A DNA stretch of 64,000 bases, taken from NCBI GenBank assembly GCA_036504335.1, contig DASXVJ010000030.1:15432-79431 (forward strand), read 5' to 3'. Shown here piece by piece: positions 51,744 to 60,186 of the stretch. Each line of letters begins with the position of its first letter. Position 1 is the first letter of the stretch. The notes below the pieces were generated by a model. It did not search any database and was not told the origin of the DNA. It saw only the letters and a list, made by a program, of their open reading frames with translations. This DNA comes from Fen-183 sp036504335 (GTDB lineage: Bacteria; Acidobacteriota; Thermoanaerobaculia; UBA5066). Made by a program: the position numbers and the translations under genes.

Positions 51744-52610
51744 GTGGAAGGCACGCGCCGCCGCATCCCCGCCCTGACGGCGGCCCTCTCGAAGCGGCGC
51801 GCCGCGCTCGAGACGCTTCTGGCGGGGGGCGCCGGCGCTCCCACCGGCGAGCGGCTCCACGCCGTGCGCGTCGCCCTCCGGCGCACGGTCTCACTGGCCC
51901 GCCTCACCGAGGACGTCCCCGCGAAGGGCTCGGGGGCCGGCCTCAAGACGGCCGCGCGGAACCTCCGGAGGGCGCTGGGACTGCGGCGCATGCACGACGT
52001 CGCCGCGACCCTCCTCCGGGCCCGATTCCGGCGCGACGCGCGCCGGCGCCCTTCGGCCGAGCGGCTCGCGGAGCGGCTGGAGCGGGATGCCCGCGCCGCC
52101 GCGCCCGCCGGGCGCCTCGACTCCCTCCTCGCGGACGTGCGACGGGAGTTCGCAACGCGCGACGCCGCCCTCGCGGCGCTCGCGTCGTCGCTCGCGGACC
52201 TGGACGGCGGGCGGCTCGAGCGCCGCCTCGAGAAGGGAATCCGGCGGCGTCTCGTCCGCCGCGCGCGGCGCCTCCTCGCCCGCGGAGTCCCCGAGGAAGG
52301 GAACCTGCACGAGGCGCGGATCGACGCGCGCGATCTGCGCTACGGCCTCGAGTTCGCCCGGCTCTCCGGTTCGATCCGGCTCCTGCCGCTCCTCGAGAGG
52401 TTCCAGGAGGAGGCGGGCCGCGCCCACGACCGCGCCGAACTGATCGCCCTCGTGCGCGTCACGGCGGGCGCGCTCCCGGCCGCGAGGCGCCGCGAGGCGC
52501 TGCGCCTCCTGCCGCCGCTCCTGGCCGACTCCGAGCGCGCTCTCGCCCGGGCGCAGACCGCTTGCCGCGCGCTCCTGGGCGCCTTGAGGACCGCCGTGGG
52601 GCGCTGGTGA
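51744..52610 (+). CDS. CHAD domain protein
   Basis: A 288-residue helical protein rich in Arg, Ala and Leu. Histidine/arginine pairs typical of CHAD domains appear in ERLHAVRVALRRTVSL and NLHEARIDARDLRYGLEF. CHAD domains bind polyphosphate and often sit on polyphosphate granules or beside CYTH phosphatases. No CYTH gene is nearby. GTG 51744 follows the transporter stop by one base, and the stop overlaps the next gene as GTGA. Confidence 0.82.
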   Translation: MEGTRRRIPALTAALSKRRAALETLLAGGAGAPTGERLHAVRVALRRTVSLARLTEDVPAKGSGAGLKTAARNLRRALGLRRMHDVAATLLRARFRRDARRRPSAERLAERLERDARAAAPAGRLDSLLADVRREFATRDAALAALASSLADLDGGRLERRLEKGIRRRLVRRARRLLARGVPEEGNLHEARIDARDLRYGLEFARLSGSIRLLPLLERFQEEAGRAHDRAELIALVRVTAGALPAARRREALRLLPPLLADSERALARAQTACRALLGALRTAVGRW

Positions 52611-53254
52611 CGCCGCCGCCCGTCGTCCACGTCCCGCGCCTCGTGGCCGAGGACGCGCTCGCGAACGCCCCGGCACACGACCTCCTCGACGTCGGAGGCG
52701 GGCCCGGGCCCGCGGCCGCGACGACGGTGAGATTCGGGTTCACGGCAGACGCGTTCCTCGCGCTCTTCGAGGCGCCGGCCGAGCCGCCGCTCCTCGTGAC
52801 GCAGCCGTCCGGCGGAGAAGTCTTCCGCGACGAATGCGTCGAGCTCTTCCTCGCCTCGCCCGGCACGCCGACGCTCTACCAGGAGATCGTCGTGAGCCCG
52901 GCGGGCGCGCTCTACGGCGCCCGCGTGAGGAATCCGGACGACAGCCGCGCGACCTGGCAGATCGCACCGGGAGAAGGCCTCGCCGGCGTCAGCGCAGCCG
53001 CCTCGGGAGACCCCGCCGGCCGGCCTCCCGGGGAGTGGTCGCGGTGGCGCTGCCGGATCCGGATTCCCTGGACCTCTCTGCCCGGAGGACGGGCGCCCCG
53101 GGACCGCGAGGAGCGGCGGGGCAACGCGTACCGGATCGCGCGCGGCCGGACGACCCGGTTCCTCGCCCTCTCGCCGACGCTGCGCGATCGTCCGCCCGAC
53201 TTTCACGTCCCGAGCCGGTTCGCGCGGCTGACGTTCGGGCCGCGGCCCTCCTGA
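52607..53254 (+). CDS. CBM9-like domain protein
   Basis: A 215-residue protein resembling family-9 carbohydrate-binding modules found in periplasmic and cell-surface proteins: the N-terminal VRFGFTADAFLALFEA, a central FRDECVELFLASPG and a C-terminal RGRTTRFLALSPT. No signal peptide is visible and no enzyme motif is present, so it may be cytoplasmic or use non-classical export. It is coupled to the CHAD gene by a GTGA overlap. Confidence 0.72.
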   Translation: MTPPPVVHVPRLVAEDALANAPAHDLLDVGGGPGPAAATTVRFGFTADAFLALFEAPAEPPLLVTQPSGGEVFRDECVELFLASPGTPTLYQEIVVSPAGALYGARVRNPDDSRATWQIAPGEGLAGVSAAASGDPAGRPPGEWSRWRCRIRIPWTSLPGGRAPRDREERRGNAYRIARGRTTRFLALSPTLRDRPPDFHVPSRFARLTFGPRPS

Positions 53255-53258
53255 CGGC

Positions 53259-53666
53259 TCAGCGGGGCTCCGCCCGCACGCCCTGCGCCTCGAGCCACAC
53301 GCGCAGCTCCGCGCGCACGCGCCGGTCGCGGAACACGAACCAGGCCGCTTCGTCCTCGGGCGACGCGATCAGCGCTTCGCGGAACGCGCCGGGGCCGCCC
53401 GCGTCGAGCGCCTGGAGCGCCTTCTCGCGCACGGCGGCGCTCTTCATCCCCGGCGCGAACGCGCGGCAGCGCGCGGCGTCGACGTCGGGCGTGGACTTCG
53501 GGATCCGGAGGTAGCGTCCCGACCGCTCGTGCAGCAGGGCCTCGCGCAGCTCCGGCGAACCGTTCAGGTGCGCGTGCACCTCCCCGGAGGAGCGGTCGAG
53601 GAAGTGGTTCATGAGCTTCGAACGCGCCGCGAACGCGACGGTCAGGCCCTCCCAGTCGGCGTCCAC
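53259..53666 (-). CDS. UPF0158 family protein
   Basis: A 135-residue protein of uncharacterised family UPF0158. It begins WEGLTVAFAARSKLMNHFLD, has the family-like HERSGRYLRIP segment, and ends with WLEAQGV. The family is found in many bacteria without assigned function. It converges on the CBM9-like gene with only four bases between stops and is divergent from mutY. Confidence 0.75.
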   Translation of the reverse strand: MDADWEGLTVAFAARSKLMNHFLDRSSGEVHAHLNGSPELREALLHERSGRYLRIPKSTPDVDAARCRAFAPGMKSAAVREKALQALDAGGPGAFREALIASPEDEAAWFVFRDRRVRAELRVWLEAQGVRAEPR

Positions 53667-53676
53667 GCGCCGAGTC

Positions 53677-53682
53677 TAGACT
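53677..53682 (+). promoter_or_regulatory. Candidate -10 (TAGACT) for mutY
   Basis: CTAGACT ends 7 bases before the mutY GTG 53690, consistent with a leaderless transcript. The 23-base spacer to the divergent UPF0158 gene contains nothing else recognisable. Confidence 0.4.
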
Positions 53683-53689
53683 CCCGGCC

Positions 53690-54793
53690 GTGTTCGACGA
53701 CCCGGCCGACGTGACGCGCCGGCTCGCGCGCTGGTACCGCCGGGCGCGGCGCGACCTGCCCTGGCGCGCCACGCGCGACCCGTACGCGATCTGGCTCTCC
53801 GAGGTCATGGCGCAGCAGACCACGCTCGACGTCGTCGTGCCCCGCTGGAAACGCTTCCGCGCGCGCTTTCCGAGCGTCGGGGCGCTCGCCCGGGCGAAGG
53901 AGCGCGACGTCCTCGCCGAGTGGAGCGGCCTCGGGTATTACGCGCGTGCCCGGAACCTCCACCGCGCCGCGCGGGCCGTCGCCGCGGCGGGCGCGTTTCC
54001 GCGCACGCTCGAGGGCTGGCGCGCGCTGCCCGGCGTGGGCGCATACACGGCCGCCGCGGTCGCGTCGATCGCGTACGGCGTCCCCGAGCCCGTCGTGGAC
54101 GGCAACGTCGTGCGCGTCCTCTGTCGCCTTCGCACGCTCCAGCTCGACCCGAAGGCGCCCGTGACGCTCGCGAGGATCCGCGCGCTCGCCCGGCCGCTCG
54201 TGCCGACGCGGAATCCGGGCGACTTCAATCAGGCCCTCATGGAGCTCGGCGCGCTCGTCTGCACGCCGCGCGCGCCGCGCTGCGGCGCGTGCCCGCTCCG
54301 CTCCTCCTGCCGCGCGGCCGCGAGCGGGACGCCGGAGGCGTTTCCGCGAGCTGCCGCCCGCGTCCCGCCCAGGACGATTCATCTCGTCGGCGCGATCGTG
54401 GAGAGAGGGAAGAGGATTCTGCTGGTTGAAGATCAGGAGTTCGTGCCGGGGCATCTCGTCATCCCCCTGTTTCGCATTCACGCCGGGAGACGCTCCGAAG
54501 ATCTTCTTAGAAAGGGGTGGAGGCGGCTCACCGGCCGCGACGCCTCCGCGCTCGAGAGGGTGGCGACGCTCCGCCATTCCGTACTCGAACGCCGCTATCT
54601 CATCTCCCTCTTCACCTTCAAAGAAGATCCCGTTCCCCCGTCTTCCGTCGCACGTCCGCGTCGGCGCTCGCCCGAAGCGCGCGGGCTCCGTGCCCTCTCT
54701 CCGAGCCAGATTTCCCGCGTCGCCCACGGCGGCCTGCTCCTGAAGGTGCTCGCCGCGTGGCGCGCGCGCCGCGCGGCGCTCCGCGGCGCCTGA
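53690..54793 (+). CDS. mutY: A/G-specific adenine DNA glycosylase
   Basis: A 367-residue MutY-type base-excision enzyme removing A mispaired with 8-oxoG. It has catalytic E38 in LSEVMAQQTT, the HhH-GPD hairpin LPGVGAYTA, D137 in VDGNVVRVL, and a 4Fe-4S cluster C191-x6-C198-x2-C201-x5-C207. The C-terminal NUDIX-like 8-oxoG recognition domain (about 225-330) is present but its middle is encoded by AT-rich DNA with two copies of the dispersed motif. The GTG is the first usable start. Oxidative-damage repair suits the oxidative-stress theme of the window. Confidence 0.93.
   Translation: MFDDPADVTRRLARWYRRARRDLPWRATRDPYAIWLSEVMAQQTTLDVVVPRWKRFRARFPSVGALARAKERDVLAEWSGLGYYARARNLHRAARAVAAAGAFPRTLEGWRALPGVGAYTAAAVASIAYGVPEPVVDGNVVRVLCRLRTLQLDPKAPVTLARIRALARPLVPTRNPGDFNQALMELGALVCTPRAPRCGACPLRSSCRAAASGTPEAFPRAAARVPPRTIHLVGAIVERGKRILLVEDQEFVPGHLVIPLFRIHAGRRSEDLLRKGWRRLTGRDASALERVATLRHSVLERRYLISLFTFKEDPVPPSSVARPRRRSPEARGLRALSPSQISRVAHGGLLLKVLAAWRARRAALRGA
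54497..54630. repeat. Dispersed AT-rich motif, two copies in mutY
   Basis: GAAGATCTTCTTAGAA at 54497-54512 is the motif in reverse, and TTCAAAGAAGATCC at 54617-54630 is forward. As in ccmF, the two copies are in opposite orientation about 100 bases apart. Confidence 0.6.
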
Positions 54794-54802
54794 CGCGTCG
54801 GC

Positions 54803-54808
54803 TATCCT
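54803..54808 (+). promoter_or_regulatory. Candidate -10 (TATCCT) for the O-antigen-ligase-like gene
   Basis: TATCCT ends 9 bases before ATG 54818, the same hexamer and spacing as at ccmA. Confidence 0.35.
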
Positions 54809-54817
54809 CGCGGTCGA

Positions 54818-56674
54818 ATGGCCCGTTCCGCCCCCCGGCAGGCCGAGGCGTCCGGCCCGGAGAACGCGCCGGAGAGCCGGCTCGTGGCGGCCGGCGTCCT
54901 CCTCGCGCTCGTCCTGCCCTTCCTCGTCTACTCGACGGCCTCGAGCGGGGCGCTGCGCGAAAGCAAGCTCCTCGCGCAGGCGCTCGGCTCGTGCCTCGCC
55001 CTCTTCGGGCTCGCGGCCGCCGGAGCCTGGGGCTTTTCGCGGGGCGAGGCGAGCATCCGGGCAGCCCGCGTCGCGCCTCTCGCGCTCGCCATCGCGCTGG
55101 CCCTCGCGCTCGCGTCCGCGGCCGCCAACGCGGGCGCCGTGGACCCGCTCGTCGTCGGCGCCGTTCTCTCGCCGCTCGCGCTCGTCGTCGCCGGCGCGTC
55201 GCGGGCCGGCGGGCGCGTCGCCGCGCGCGCCGCGACCGCCGCGTGCGCCGCGGGCGCGCTCACCGGCCTTCTCGCGGCCGCGCAACGATGGCTCGGCGTC
55301 CTCCGGATGCCGCTGCAGGCCCCGGAGCCGCGGTTCTTCGCCGCGGGCCTCGTCGGAAATCCAGGCGACCTCGCGATGGCGCTCGTCGTGCCGGCCGTGC
55401 TCCTGTTTGCGGCGGCGGCCGACCACCTGCGTCCGCCCCGCCTGCGCGCGATCGCGGCCGCCGGGCTCGGGGCGACCCTGCTCGGGATTCTCGCGACGGA
55501 GGCCGTCGCGCCGGCTCTCGCGTTCGCGGCGGGCGCTCTCGCCCACGCGCTCCTCTCGCCGCGCAAACGCGCGCCCGCGCTCGCCGCGCTCCTCGCCCTC
55601 GCAGCGCTTCTCGCGGTCTCCGGCGGAGCACGCCGCGCGATCGAAAAAGCTTCCCAGCTCCGGCAGGGCGACGTGGCCGCCGCCTCCACACAGCGCGACA
55701 TCGGCGTCCTCGCCGCGGCCGAGATGATCCGCGGAAGGCCGCTCCTCGGCGTGGGGCCGGGCGCTTTCTCGAACGCCTTCGTCCCGGCCCGCATCGCCGC
55801 CGAGGAGAGGTCCGGCCGCCACCTCGTCCATCGCTCCGAGTCCGCGCACTTCGACAACGCACACAGCGAACCGGTGACGCTCGCCGCCGAGTGCGGCATT
55901 CCTGCCGCGGGGGCCGCCCTCGTCGCGCTCCTCGCCCTCGCGGCGGGCCTCGTGCGGAGGCGCCACGGCCCCGGCGCAGAAGCGAATCCGACGACCGACG
56001 CCCTGCTCGCATGCGCCGCCGCGGCGCTCGTTCTCTCCCTCGGGGGGTTCCCGCTGCGGCTGCCGGTCGCGTCCGGGCCTATCGCGTTCCTTCTCGGTCT
56101 CGCGTGGCGGCGGACGGCTCCGGGCCGGTTGCCGGCCACGCCCCTGCCGTCGCGCGCGCGGGTCCTCTTCGCGGCCGCAGGAGCCGTGCTCCTCGCGGTC
56201 GCGCTCGCGCGCGGAATCGCGGTCTCGTCCCAGGCGGAGGGCGAGGCCTTGCTGCGCGAGGCGGCCGAAGCCCCGGACGAAGCCGGCCCCGTGCGCGAGG
56301 AGCTCCTCGGCGCGGCGCGCGTCCGGCTCGGGCGGGCGGTCACGATCCGGCCGCGCGACGCCACGGCTCTCCTCGCTCTCGGCTCGGTCTCCTGGCTCGA
56401 GAAGGACTTCCCGCAGGCGCGGACCCTCTACGCGCGCTCGATCGCGCTCGAGGAGCGGGCCGAGAGCGACCTCAACCTCGGCCGCGCCGAGCGCGCTCTC
56501 GGGCGCGAGGCCGAATCCGACGCGCTCTTCCGGCGCGCCGCGTGGATCCTCCCCCGCCTCGTCGACGCGCTGCCGCCGGGAGTGGACCGCGCGCGGGTCG
56601 TCGCGGACATCGACGCGGCCGCCGCGGGCCTCGCCCACGGCGGCCGGGCGCCCGCGCTGCCCCCGATCCGCTGA
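54818..56674 (+). CDS. O-antigen ligase/polymerase-like membrane protein with TPR tail
   Basis: A 618-residue protein with about eleven hydrophobic helices (about 25-460) and the ligase-type segment RPLLGVGPGAFSNAFVPARI with an HFDNAHSEPVTLAAECGI loop, as in WaaL/Wzy-type O-antigen ligases. A C-terminal helical region (about 480-600) resembles two or three TPRs (ALLALGSVSWLEKDFPQARTLYARS). Such proteins join or polymerise glycans at the outer face of the inner membrane. It could act on the polysaccharide made by the glycosyltransferase operon at the right edge (inference). Confidence 0.83.
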   Translation: MARSAPRQAEASGPENAPESRLVAAGVLLALVLPFLVYSTASSGALRESKLLAQALGSCLALFGLAAAGAWGFSRGEASIRAARVAPLALAIALALALASAAANAGAVDPLVVGAVLSPLALVVAGASRAGGRVAARAATAACAAGALTGLLAAAQRWLGVLRMPLQAPEPRFFAAGLVGNPGDLAMALVVPAVLLFAAAADHLRPPRLRAIAAAGLGATLLGILATEAVAPALAFAAGALAHALLSPRKRAPALAALLALAALLAVSGGARRAIEKASQLRQGDVAAASTQRDIGVLAAAEMIRGRPLLGVGPGAFSNAFVPARIAAEERSGRHLVHRSESAHFDNAHSEPVTLAAECGIPAAGAALVALLALAAGLVRRRHGPGAEANPTTDALLACAAAALVLSLGGFPLRLPVASGPIAFLLGLAWRRTAPGRLPATPLPSRARVLFAAAGAVLLAVALARGIAVSSQAEGEALLREAAEAPDEAGPVREELLGAARVRLGRAVTIRPRDATALLALGSVSWLEKDFPQARTLYARSIALEERAESDLNLGRAERALGREAESDALFRRAAWILPRLVDALPPGVDRARVVADIDAAAAGLAHGGRAPALPPIR

Positions 56675-56704
56675 CCGCGGCCGGCCACGACCGCCCCTCC
56701 CGGG

Positions 56705-57298
56705 TCAGCCCCGGACTTTTTCGCCGTCGAACGACTTCAGGAGATCCGCGAGATCGTCCGCGTGCTCCTCCTCCTGGCCGAGGATCCACTCGAGGAGCCG
56801 CCGCGTCGTCGGGTCCGTCTCTCCGACGAATCCGATCATCTCCTTGTAGGACTCGACCGCAATCCGCTCGGCGATGAGGTCTTCCTTGATCATGTCCAGG
56901 AGGCCCGGGCCCTCCTTGTACTCCGTGTGGCTCTTCGACAGGAGGCGGGTCGGGTCGAAGTCCGGCTCGCCGCCGAGCTGGCGGATCCTCGCGGCGAGGG
57001 CGTCCGCGTGCGCCTGCTCCTCCTTCGCGTGCTCGGAGAATTCGGCCTTCACCGTTTCCGCGTGGATGCCGTCCGCCATGTAGAAGTGGCGCTTGTAGCG
57101 CAGGACGCACACGATCTCCGTCGCCAGCGCGACGTTGAGGAGCCTGAGGATGGTGTCGAGGTCGCCGCGGTAACCAGGGGTCACGGCGCCCTCTTCGATC
57201 TCGCGCCGGGCCCGTTTCCGGAGCTCCGTGACGTCGCTCAGGAAGCTGCCCGGATTCTCGGGTCCTTTCGGCGCGACGACCTTCGGCTTTGCGCTCAT
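56705..57298 (-). CDS. Ferritin-like domain protein
   Basis: A 197-residue four-helix ferritin-like protein. Diiron ligand patterns occur as E in ATEIVCVLRYKRH, ExxH in AKEEQAHAD, E in IAERIAVESYKEM and ExxH in GQEEEHADDL. It resembles the bacterioferritin/Dps-like proteins that store iron or remove peroxide. It begins the stress-related block of the window and ends just upstream of the small membrane genes. It has no heme-ligand methionine that I can place with certainty. Confidence 0.85.
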   Translation of the reverse strand: MSAKPKVVAPKGPENPGSFLSDVTELRKRARREIEEGAVTPGYRGDLDTILRLLNVALATEIVCVLRYKRHFYMADGIHAETVKAEFSEHAKEEQAHADALAARIRQLGGEPDFDPTRLLSKSHTEYKEGPGLLDMIKEDLIAERIAVESYKEMIGFVGETDPTTRRLLEWILGQEEEHADDLADLLKSFDGEKVRG

Positions 57299-57302
57299 CG
57301 CG

Positions 57303-57536
57303 TCACGACTCGCGCGTCACGAGGTGCCCGACGAGGAGGCCGACCCCGAACGCCGCCGCGGCCACGATCGCCGTGTTCTGGTCCGCGTAGTCGCTGACCT
57401 TTCCGGCCGCCTTGCCGAGGTTCCGGCGGGCGGAGTCGGCCATTTCACGCGCGCGGCCGGTCAGATCGCCCGTCTGGACGTCGCTGGCGGTCTTCCGAAC
57501 CGGCTCGGTAGAAGTGGGGCTGTACGAGTTTTCCAT
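57303..57536 (-). CDS. Small YtxH/DUF883-like membrane protein
   Basis: A 77-residue protein: an amphipathic helix (about 20-45, GRAREMADSARRNLGKAAG) followed by a transmembrane segment (about 52-70, AIVAAAAFGVGLLVGHLV). This topology matches DUF883/ElaB-type stress proteins. GGAGG lies about 7 bases before the ATG. It is divergent from the next gene across only 34 bases. Confidence 0.75.
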   Translation of the reverse strand: MENSYSPTSTEPVRKTASDVQTGDLTGRAREMADSARRNLGKAAGKVSDYADQNTAIVAAAAFGVGLLVGHLVTRES

Positions 57537-57570
57537 GGGAGGTCCTCCGGCCCCCCAAGGAGCAACGCAC

Positions 57571-57795
57571 GTGCCAGAGGCGGCGGTCGCCCAGGTCTCG
57601 GATTCCCTGAGCCGCGTCCTCGACGAGGCCGGTTCCGAGGGCGCGAAGATCCGGAAGACTCTCGTGCGCAACTGGACGTCGCTCGAGAGGCCGCGGCGCA
57701 GGCGGACCGTCCCCATTCTTCTCGGGATCCTCGCGGTCGGCGCCGCGACGGCGTACCTGCTCGGCCGTGCGGCCCCCGCCGAACCCCGCGCCTGA
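57571..57795 (+). CDS. Small single-span membrane protein
   Basis: A 74-residue protein with a polar, helical N-terminal half (about 1-45) and one transmembrane helix (about 47-66, VPILLGILAVGAATAYLLG). The strong AAGGAG at 57557-57562, 8 bases before GTG 57571, decides the start. It diverges from the DUF883-like gene and probably shares stress regulation with it. No known family can be assigned. Confidence 0.7.
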   Translation: MPEAAVAQVSDSLSRVLDEAGSEGAKIRKTLVRNWTSLERPRRRRTVPILLGILAVGAATAYLLGRAAPAEPRA

Positions 57796-57873
57796 TCCGT
57801 CCGCAGCCCCCGGGGCCGGGCCTCGGCCTCGAACCGCACCGCCGCGCCGTCGACCTGAGTCGCCGGCGCGGCG

Positions 57874-59010
57874 TCATCGCGACGGGTCGGCCGGACGCCC
57901 CTCGAGAACAGCGGTCACGAGCCTGCCGTGCCGCCGGACGCCCTCGGTCTCGCGCAGCGCGGCGTGGTCGGCGACGACGTCCGGATGCAGCCACTCGTCC
58001 AGCCAGTGCTTTTCCACGACGGGGTACGCCGCGACGAGCGGGAGCGCGAGGATCGCGCCCGGGATTCCGCCGAGCGTGCCGCCCGCGAGAATCGCGAAGA
58101 GGACCGTGAGCGTCGAGAGCCGCATCTGCCTCCCGTAGAGGCGCGGGATCAGGACGTACGACTCGAAGAGGTGATACGCAAGGAAGAGGCCTCCGACCAG
58201 GAGCGCGGTCGAGGGGCTGACCGTGAGCGCCGAGACCGCCGCGAGCCCCGTCGCCACGACGATGCCGGCCACGGGGATCACGTCGCACACCGCGGCGAGG
58301 AGCGCGAGCGGCAGGGCGCCCGGAACGCCCGTCGCGGCGAGGACGACGAACGCAAACACGCCGAACATCGCCGACGTGATGAGCTGTCCGGTCGCGTAGG
58401 CCTGGAGAACGGCGAAGAGCTCGGGGACCATGTCGCCCATCTTGCGGCGATGAGCTCGTGGCGCGTACGCCAGGAGCCATGCGACGACTTTTCGGCCGTC
58501 GAGGAGCAGATAGAGGCTCAGAACGACGACGACGACGCCGGCCGCCGCCGCCTCGAGCGCTGGAGGGCCCCAGGCGAGCGGTCGCGCGAGCCACGCGTCC
58601 ACCTCGGCCGAATGCGGCAGGTCGAAGAGGGGAAGCACGATGCGGGCGGGAAGCCCCCCGCGGTCGAGAGAACGGGCGAGGGACCCGCGCAGGGCCGGGA
58701 GGTTCTTCCAGAGCCCCGAGAACTGGCTCATCAGGGGGGGCAGGACGAAGGACGCGAACGCTCCGGCCGCGGTCAGGACTCCGACGGCGATGAGAGCCAC
58801 CGCCCCTCCCCGCGACAGGCGCCACTTCTCGAGCACGGCGACGACCGGGCTGAGAGCGATCGCGATGAGGGCGGCGAAAAGCAGCATCTCGACGGGCCGC
58901 CACAGGCGGAGGCACGCCCATCCCGCGAGGATCGCGAGGCCCACCTTGAGCAGCGTCGCCCACGGGAGGCGAAGATCCAGCGGTTCGCGCGGAGCGGGGC
59001 GTCTCGGCAA
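57874..59010 (-). CDS. AI-2E family transporter
   Basis: A 378-residue membrane protein with about eight helices and the family-type region VCDVIPVAGIVVATGLAAVSAL, with HLFESYVLIPRLYGRQM further on. The family includes AI-2 exporters and Na+/H+ antiporters, so the cargo is uncertain. The TTG start is supported by GGAGGA 5 bases upstream. A strong hairpin lies between this start and the end of the next gene. Confidence 0.87.
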   Translation of the reverse strand: MPRRPAPREPLDLRLPWATLLKVGLAILAGWACLRLWRPVEMLLFAALIAIALSPVVAVLEKWRLSRGGAVALIAVGVLTAAGAFASFVLPPLMSQFSGLWKNLPALRGSLARSLDRGGLPARIVLPLFDLPHSAEVDAWLARPLAWGPPALEAAAAGVVVVVLSLYLLLDGRKVVAWLLAYAPRAHRRKMGDMVPELFAVLQAYATGQLITSAMFGVFAFVVLAATGVPGALPLALLAAVCDVIPVAGIVVATGLAAVSALTVSPSTALLVGGLFLAYHLFESYVLIPRLYGRQMRLSTLTVLFAILAGGTLGGIPGAILALPLVAAYPVVEKHWLDEWLHPDVVADHAALRETEGVRRHGRLVTAVLEGRPADPSR

Positions 59011-59030
59011 CGTTCCTCCGAAAAGAATGA

Positions 59031-59055
59031 GGGGACGTCCGTTCCGGACGTCCCC
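59031..59055 (-). terminator. Intrinsic terminator of the small periplasmic protein gene
   Basis: An 11-base perfect stem (GGGGACGTCCG and its complement) with a 3-base loop lies 42 bases after the minus-strand stop. On the minus strand it is followed by TCATTCTTTT, giving a reasonable intrinsic terminator. Confidence 0.7.
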
Positions 59056-59096
59056 GGGGACAGGAAAAGGGGGACACGGAAGGGGTGGGGGCCCCT

Positions 59097-59444
59097 TCAG
59101 CTGACGGGGTTGACGGTGAGCGTCTTGATCCCGTCGGCGTTCTTCGACTCGATGACCTTCACCTTCGAACCGACCGCGACGGTCGGGTCGACGGTCGTGT
59201 TGACCGACTTGGAATTGAGGGCGAAGGAGTGCGTCTTCTTGCCGACGAGGACCTTGATCTTCTTCCCCGCCGCGTACGCCTTGACGGTTCCGACAACGAC
59301 GTGATCCTTGGACTTCATCGTCCCTTGGGTCGTCGTGACCTTCTTCTCGTCGGTCTTTTCCATGGGCGTGCTCTGCGCGAGGGCGGCGGAGCCCCCGATC
59401 AGCAGGCAGGTGAGAGCAGCGGATGCGAGAACTTTGTGGTTCAT
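59097..59444 (-). CDS. Small secreted protein with beta-rich core
   Basis: A 115-residue exported protein with a clear signal peptide (about 1-23, LAQS) and a Lys/Val/Thr-rich core with short strands (HVVVGTVKAYAAGKKIKVLVG, GSKVKVIESK) like a small OB or SH3 fold. An unusually good GAGGAGGAAGA ribosome-binding site precedes the ATG, and a terminator follows, so the transcript is short and probably abundant. No family is recognised. Confidence 0.72.
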   Translation of the reverse strand: MNHKVLASAALTCLLIGGSAALAQSTPMEKTDEKKVTTTQGTMKSKDHVVVGTVKAYAAGKKIKVLVGKKTHSFALNSKSVNTTVDPTVAVGSKVKVIESKNADGIKTLTVNPVS

Positions 59445-59484
59445 TTCTTCCTCCTCAGGTCTCCTCTGCAGCACGCGTGCCAGC

Positions 59485-60102
59485 TCAGGCGCCCACGATT
59501 TCCGGCACGGCCGCCCGGGCAAGCTCGAAGCGGCGCGCCGCCTCCACCCAGTCGGCGGCCGCGAGGAATGCGTCGATGTATTCCGCTCTCTTCGTCCCGT
59601 AGTCGGTCAGGAACGCGTGCTCGAAGACGTCCATGAGGAGCACGATCGGACAGCCCGCGAGGGCGCCGCGGTCGTGCTCGTCGATCCAGACGTTGAAGAG
59701 CCGGCACCCGGCCGGATCCCAGAGGAGCGCGGCCCAGCCGATTCCGCGCAGGCTTCCCGTCGCGCGGAACTCCTTCTCCCAGGCCTCGCGAGAGCCGAAG
59801 TCCTTCGCCAGGCGCGCCGCGAGCGGCGTCTCGCGCTCCATCGCCCGGGCGTTCCGTGTCAGATTTTCAAAATAGACCTCGTGCAGGCGCATGCCGTTCC
59901 ATTCCCAGCCGAACCGCCGTTTGAGCTCGGACCATGCCGGGGTCGGGGGGCTCGCGGGAGAAGACGCATCGAGCTCGCCGTGCAGGGCGTTCGCGTTCTT
60001 GACGTAGCCCGCGTAGAGCGCGAAGTGCTGCTTGAGGAGCGCGTCGGAGAAACCCGGAGTGCCGAGCAGTCGGGAGAAGTCCTTCGTTGAATAGAGAGCC
60101 AT
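59485..60102 (-). CDS. Fe/Mn-type superoxide dismutase
   Basis: A 205-residue SOD. Putative metal ligands are H26 in KQHFALY, a His in MRLHEVYF, and Asp/His in LLMDVFEHAFLTDYG. The C-terminal motif reads DVFEHAF where the classical signature is DVWEHAY, so Trp is replaced by Phe. It converts superoxide to peroxide and oxygen in the cytosol. GGAGGA 6 bases upstream sets the ATG. It belongs to a sub-branch of the family with WNGMRLHE in place of the usual HHxxY-type spacing. Confidence 0.88.
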   Translation of the reverse strand: MALYSTKDFSRLLGTPGFSDALLKQHFALYAGYVKNANALHGELDASSPASPPTPAWSELKRRFGWEWNGMRLHEVYFENLTRNARAMERETPLAARLAKDFGSREAWEKEFRATGSLRGIGWAALLWDPAGCRLFNVWIDEHDRGALAGCPIVLLMDVFEHAFLTDYGTKRAEYIDAFLAAADWVEAARRFELARAAVPEIVGA

Positions 60103-60186
60103 GGCCGTCCTCCGGCCTGACAAGAGCAGGATCCGTTCCACGCCTGCGGCACGGCGGTTGCTGTGAGGACGAGAGGAGGAAGAAAA

